Source: Diabrotica undecimpunctata (lineage: Eukaryota > Arthropoda > Insecta > Coleoptera > Chrysomelidae). Taken from it: DNA of 64,000 bases. Under the pieces are notes generated by a model. The model was not told where the DNA came from, ran no database searches, and saw only the letters and a program-made list of their open reading frames with translations. Both the position numbers and the translations under genes were made by a program. Below are positions 58,766-64,000 of this stretch, in pieces. The stretch spans positions 88,204,042-88,268,041 of the forward strand of contig NC_092808.1 in assembly GCF_040954645.1 (NCBI RefSeq), written 5' to 3'. How positions within the stretch are numbered: position 1 is the first letter of the stretch; each line of letters opens with the position of its first letter.

Positions 58766-59194
58766 AAAATTTTCAAATGATTTTTTTTTCTAGAAAACGG
58801 TGTATCCTACCGACTTAAAGTAGTAAAGGAGTACCTTTTAGTACTAGAATACTAGTATAACGAATGCTTAAAATTTAAAGACAGAAAAGTTATGCGTTAA
58901 AATAATCTTTGACCTACCCAAAACGGACGCCCATGACCGGCACTAGAAATTCGTCAATCGATTCGTGGAATCGATTCAACTCAGAATGATAAAAATAATC
59001 GTAATAGTTTTCCTTTTTCTAACTAGAAGCGTTCTGGAGGTATTTAAAAAAACTAGTTACAAGACGCCATCTTCCAAGAGCTCTAGCTTCCTTACAAAGC
59101 ATTATCGGACTAGGTGAATTGGGTTAAATTATCCTAAAATTATCTGAGGAATCTCTGGTCTTCGTTGGTCAAGAGAGTTTCTAGACACCCTGTA

Positions 59195-60839
59195 TATATC
59201 ATTGTGTAGTTAAGTTTTTTTATCGAAGTTTTCAATGGTGATTTTTCATAAATACGAATGCATTTCGTTCATATAGCGTTGAGTTAAATCCTGTCATGTG
59301 GGCAGGTAATACTGATTATAAAAACGGAAATTACAGTATCTTAAAATGATTCACCGAATGGTTAAATTGTTTTTCAGAGTGTATTACAATGTGTAGGTAA
59401 CTAACAACTTTAGTAGGACTCTGGCGACTTTATATTGGAGATACTTGTTTTTTGTGGTAGGATTTTCAAAGTTGTCAAATGTAATTTTTATTATAGGATT
59501 GGATAACTTTTTTACTTTTTGACACGTATTGCTTATTTTCCTTCGTACTTAATAAGGTCTCACCATTGTTTATGATATTAAAATAACATTGCGAGTGCAA
59601 ATATTTATCAATAAATTCACTGGTACAAATATTTTGGAGCGAGCATTCTTCGTTCTCTCTGTAGGGGTTACAAGAATTATGGAATTTAGAATATTCTTTT
59701 CATGTATCTTAATCCTAGATAGCGTCCATTCATTATGGTAATTAATGTCACCTCATGAGTTTGATTGGATTCCAAGATATAAAGACAGAGTCTCCTTGCT
59801 TCATTTCTTCAGTTTTAGTTATGCCAACCAAACCTCAAGTCACTGCTGAAAATCGACTAAGTCTTTTTAAAAGACGGGACTAACTGGATTGAATCTACAT
59901 TATGTTTCGTACATAACTGCTGAAGGTAATTTTAACATATCTTGCAAATAAAGAGTCATTCCGCGAATACAGTTAGTCTGTATTTATGGAAGAAACTGTT
60001 TTTTCACTGGTGTAACTTGCCGTAAAACTTATGTAGTGAACTCTGGATAGTTTTTCAACTTTCAGTTATATCATTTCGCCTTCGAGCTACTGCTCTTTGA
60101 AGACTTAAAAACGACTGTGATTTTGGTTTCTCAAGCAAATCAACAGTTTTATCGTAAAACCAACACGAAAACTTGTTTAGTCTCATTCTTAAATTTTTCG
60201 TATTTAACTCACTGTTCGCATTTTCTTAACAAGAAAAACAAATGATTACACAAATTATATTGCTAAACCTGTTACAAAGTGTTAGTTTCTACTGATGTTT
60301 AAATGTTGTACGACCACGCAAGCTACGACTTAGCAAGGACTGGAAATGAGTGCAGAGTAGAAGGAAAGGGACCAATACGCTGGTGTATGCTGATAACACA
60401 TTTTTTTGTAATTTGACGTCTTTAGTATTGAAATCTTGAGTTTAGTTACCGGTTCTCATATTTTGAATACTAAACTTCCCTCGGTGTTCATATATTTATC
60501 TTGCAGTCTATGTAGGAGCAGTTTTCACGCACAAACAGTACCATCGTGAACCTTTGTTTCCGTTTCCAAAAAGGTACCCATGAATTTTCATTTTCCAAAC
60601 GCGGGAATTTGGGTGATTAACAAAACCATACTAAAGATGTCGAAGGAAAAAGTTTAAAGTTCATACTGACAAAGCACAATACCGAAAGTACACTAAAGAT
60701 ATCCAAGGAAAAAATTTAAATAAATATGGCTTTATTGTCAAATAATAAAATCCACTGTCCAGATAGATTCTGCGTATGGTTAAGACTGACCCGAACAAAG
60801 TAATAAGATAAGTTATCTACGCAGGATTTGAAGTACCTA
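59195..60839. other. No recognisable gene; small tandem duplication
   Basis: Near 60630 and 60687, ACTAAAGATRTCSAAGGAAA is present twice, 57 bases apart, a local duplication. A short frame at 59821 (MPTKPQVTAENRLSLFKRRD) is of unknown nature. The rest is AT-rich. Confidence 0.4.
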
Positions 60840-60979
60840 TCTATATATTTGAAATATCTACCTGTATCCATACTATGTGTAAGCTTTTCACTAGAGTATT
60901 GTAAAATAGATCATCCTCTAAACAAGATGAATTTTAAACAATAGATCAAGCAGGATTTAGACAAGGTTACAAGTACGGT

Positions 60980-62911
60980 TCCGAAATGCCGTCAAAAAGT
61001 CACTACATTTGCAGGAGCAGATATTGGATCAGATCACTGTGACAGGTATTAAACTAAGGTTAAAACGAATCCAACGAGAAACACTAAAAACCAATATAAT
61101 TAGTTTTGACTATATAAGCGTAAAAGATAACATTAAAAAATAATTTAACAATAGAATAAAGAACATAGGAGAACAACTAGAAAATCAAGAGGAACTATGG
61201 AATGAATGTAAAAACCAAGTTAACAAAATGTCCACAAACAATGATTATATAAGTAACTTCAACAAAAAATGAATATAATAACGAATGAAAAAATGAATAT
61301 AAGAAAAATCAATGGATAACAGAAGACATTTTGAAGTTGATAGAACAACGTCGACTTATAAAATCGAATGAAACAGAATATAAATATCTACAGAGAAGAA
61401 TTGAAAGGGAGATAAAATTAGCCAAAGAAAAATTGATGAGAGAAAGGTGCGAGGAAATTGAGGATGTGATATCTAGGCATGACTTTTTTAATGTGCACAA
61501 AAAGTAAAAGAAATGAGCAACATATTTAAAAAACGAGTTACTTCTTAACTAGTTGACAATACAGCAAAATTATTCTAAATAAGAACGAAATAAGAAGAGA
61601 GTGGCCACTCTCGAGTTGTTTGAAGATGGCGGAAATAATATTACCGAATCCTACCAAAATTGTACTGACGGTCCAGAAATTATGAAATCAGAGGTAGAAC
61701 ACGCTTTAAAGATGCTAAAATTAGGAAAGCGTGTGGTCCAGATAATACACCAACTGAGTTGCTGAAGTTAATAGATGAAGATAACATAAAAATACTAGTA
61801 AAACTTTTTATTGCAATATATAACTCTGAAGTGATTCCCGCAGACTGGCTTAAGTCCATCTTTACACAACAATACGTTAACACAATGCTAGAAAATGCTC
61901 AAAATATCGAATAATTAGCCTAATGTTCGTGCCATTAAAAATCTGTACTGAAATCAAACTGCTATCGTAAAAATTGGAGACAATTACACCGACGAAATCT
62001 CCATACAACGAAGAAGCTAGACAAGGTTGCATTTTGTCCCCAACATTGTTCAATGTTTACTCGGACCAGCTATTTAAAAAGGCAGTTGAGAGACAGATAT
62101 ATGGAATCAAAATCAACGGGGAACTACTTAATGTAATTAGATACGCAAACGATACAGTAATTCTGTCAGAAAATATTGAAGGTCTCCAAATTCGGCTTGA
62201 TCGTATTGATGAAGTAGGGGTGGAAATGGGCATTAAAATAAACTCAAACATAACCAAATTTATAGTCTTTAGTCGTAACTCACATTCAAATGCAGAGCTT
62301 CAATTAAATGGAGTTCAGGTTGAAAAAGTTTACAAAATTATATATTTGGGAAGATAACTAGATCCATACATAGAAATAAAACGTAGAATAACACTGACTA
62401 AAACTAGTTTCTGAAAATAAAGACGTTTCTTTGCAATAATCATCTCAGTTTAGAACTAAGACAGAATGGTTAAGCTATATTTGTTCTCTAGTTTTATATG
62501 GAGCAGATGTGTGGACACTAAAAGTATCAAATATAAACAGAATTTGAAGCATTGGAAATGTGGATTCATAGACGGATGCTGAAGATACCTCGGACAGCAC
62601 TAATGAGGACGTAATAAGGAGGTTCAACAAAGATAGAGAATTACTAGAGACTGTTAAACACCGGAAAATGTCTTATTTGGGACATATTTGGGATTATATA
62701 GTGAGGGGAAATCGAATTCTACAGCTCATCCTTAACGGCAAAATAGAAGGTCATAGAGGTGTAGGAAGAAAACAGGTTTCTTGGTTAAAAATATTCGTGA
62801 ATGGACTCAAATGCAGGACAATTATTTCATGTGACAGAAGATCGAGAAGCCTTCACAATGGTGATCGCCAACGTCGGATAACTCTGATATGGCACGTGAA
62901 CAAGAAGACAA
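60980..62911 (+). mobile_element. 5'-truncated LINE inserted into the older LINE
   Basis: The sequence begins within the endonuclease domain (VTTFAGADIGSDHCDR, usual 'GAD.GSDH.LV'). The linker follows (LKLIEQRRLIKSNETEYKYL, then LAKEKLMRERCEEIEDVI), then a broken reverse transcriptase and a clear ORF at 61974-62357 (QGCILSPTLFNVYSDQLF, IRYANDTVILSENIEGLQIR). The catalytic YADD box there is YAND. The tail is MSYLGHIWDY, GVGRKQVSWLK, and TEDREAFTMVIANV in a shifted frame, followed by AACAAGAAGACAA. TACGGT at 60974-60979 and TGCGGT at 62913-62918 may be remnants of the target duplication. Confidence 0.75.
61974..62357 (+). pseudogene. LINE reverse transcriptase fragment with YAND in place of YADD
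   Basis: A 127-codon open section of the inner LINE. It contains ARQGCILSPTLFNVYSDQLF, KINGELLNVIRYANDTVILS and VGVEMGIKINSNITKFIVFS, then a NGVQVEKVYKIIYLG block ('Y.YLG'). The second catalytic Asp of YADD is intact, but the first is Asn, which would abolish polymerase activity. The start ATG is not the true start of the protein. Confidence 0.85.
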
Positions 62912-63350
62912 ATGCGGTAGACCACATACATACAGTAAGACAAGTAATGAAGAAATCACATGAATACAATACACTTTATATGGCTATCATAGATTTCGGA
63001 AAAACATTCGATACGATAGGGAAGTCGGCATTAATAAATGTGCTAAAGGAAAACCTAGTAGGCCATTAAAGACATATCATTTGCCTATTTACCGACAATC
63101 AACTGATTGCAAAAAAAAGATGTATTAGTCAAGCAGACCCGCTATCGCTGCAACTCTTTACTCACCAACTGTAGCCAACCAATAATAGAGGAATAAATAT
63201 CAACTGACTCTGTATGACAAACCTGATATGTGCATGATATATTTGCATATATTGCTGTCAAAAAATTTCAACGAACTGAAGGATAATTATCGACTAACAA
63301 AGGTAATGCATAACGTAGGAATAAAAATTAACATATCAGAAACAAAAGAT

Positions 63351-64000
63351 ACTCACAGATTTCATTGAATTTTATATCTGTAAAAAATATATTTAAGTAT
63401 TTTCTCTAAATAAGAAGGATGGAATATAAATTCAGATCACTCCCACATTGCATTAACACTGTTCTACTAGACAATGATGGACACTTAGAAGAAGAAGTCA
63501 AAATATCTACAGAGAATGTTCTGTAAGCTGCTTCTAGTGATTTAACATAAAACAAAGAGACAAGATTACTTTAGAGAGATTAGAAACTTAATTACAGAAA
63601 AAATTAAGGATATTTAGGTCAAAAACTGACCCTACAGGAGCAAACGAATCAAAAAACCAACAATCAGAAGAAATTTTGCATAATAAAATCAAATCTAGAA
63701 CAACTGAAAGTAGCTCAATGTGAAATAGAAAACTATATATTCGGAAATAATGAGGGAGAAGAAAACAAACACGCGGATTCGAAATAAGACAATAGAAAAT
63801 CGGAAAGTTGTCTTAAAATTCAAGAGGGGAGATGACCTAACCAATATTGATGGAGTACATTGAATACTTGAGATACTGGAAAATAATGATAACAAACAAA
63901 GGTAAACTTTGTTAGAATATTCTGTAGAAATATTCTAAAAATGTTGGAATTAGAAACCGCAGGGTGTTGAATGGGGATTCATGGTCTCCCACCAGGCTCA
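63351..64000. other. No clear gene; possibly decayed LINE downstream region
   Basis: A-rich + strand sequence with scattered LINE-like fragments (LPHCINTVLLDNDGHLEEEV near 63445). It could be the continuation of the older LINE, but it is too decayed to delimit. Confidence 0.35.

Larger units (their letters stand above)
56609..59192 (+). mobile_element. Mariner-type transposon with TIRs of about 200 bp, hosting later insertions
   Basis: The left end AGGGTGTCCAGAAACTCTCC and, reversed, the right end AGGGTGTCTAGAAACTCTCT pair. Pairing continues inward through ATTTAACCCAATTCA, AATACCTCCAGAACGCTTCT and GAGTTGAATCGATT to about 56810 on the left and 58950 on the right. TA flanks each side (56607-56608 and 59193-59194). 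It carries a broken transposase, a further inverted-repeat element (57740-58176), a partial copy of that element (58611-58765) and an AT run. Confidence 0.88.
60840..63350 (+). pseudogene. Older LINE reverse transcriptase split by another LINE
   Basis: Upstream, KLFTRVL and TIDQAGFRQGY (about 60885-60972) belong to the 'LMYKLFT..L..R......EQAGFR.GYST.DHI' block of a LINE reverse transcriptase. The continuation, AVDHIHTVRQVMKKSHEYNT, then AIIDFGKTFDTIGKSALINV (catalytic Asp region altered), appears only at 62913-63069. Further downstream, SQADPLSLQLFTHQL and a degraded YADD region follow. The two halves are separated by a complete-looking, oppositely decayed LINE of another family at 60980-62911, in the same orientation. 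Confidence 0.75.

Overview
The window is animal nuclear DNA, almost certainly from an insect. It is strongly AT-rich and has no bacterial-style operons. It carries one clear host exon, at 55705-55975 on the + strand, flanked by a canonical splice acceptor and donor. That exon encodes the end of the CRAL-TRIO/Sec14 lipid-binding domain of a PTP-MEG2 (PTPN9-type) protein tyrosine phosphatase and reads like the insect orthologue. I found no other exon of this gene, so most of the window is probably its introns plus intergenic DNA. A beetle-like or similarly repeat-rich insect is a guess from the repeat types, not something the sequence proves.

Nearly everything else recognisable is transposable-element DNA, mostly decayed. 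The best-preserved element is a 5.5-kb LINE at 46692-52189. It has ORF1 (CCHC knuckle), ORF2 (endonuclease, reverse transcriptase and RNase H, all with visible catalytic residues), one late frameshift, a poly(A) tail and a 13-bp target-site duplication. Older LINE fragments lie on both strands at 326-541, 3345-3731, 6840-8860, 9860-10285, 16310-17425, 19570-20535, 22042-22474, 33185-34750, 39686-42810, 52745-53330 and 60840-63350. A Penelope-like reverse transcriptase scrap is at about 5668-5880.

DNA transposons are equally varied. There are two Tc1/mariner-type elements with very long terminal inverted repeats (3732-5520 and 56609-59192) and a canonical-mariner remnant (17582-17960). Two different piggyBac copies have TTAA duplications and palindromic subterminal repeats (13122-15280 and 29285-30770). 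There are two pogo/Tigger-type elements with TA duplications (20740-21491 and 39925-41580) and a PIF/Harbinger-type copy with a Myb/SANT remnant (31193-32072). Foldback palindromes lie at 558-865, 10741-11686 and 35800-35911. An unclassified repeat family is present three times (27292-28149, 44607-45140 and 54446-55535).

The order of insertion can be read directly in two places. At 39686-41775 an antisense LINE was split by a pogo/Tigger element, whose transposase was in turn split by a 348-bp LINE tail with a 9-bp duplication. At 60840-63350 one LINE reverse transcriptase gene was split by another LINE. No tRNA, rRNA, CRISPR or viral gene was recognised. Long stretches without recognisable content are listed as such.
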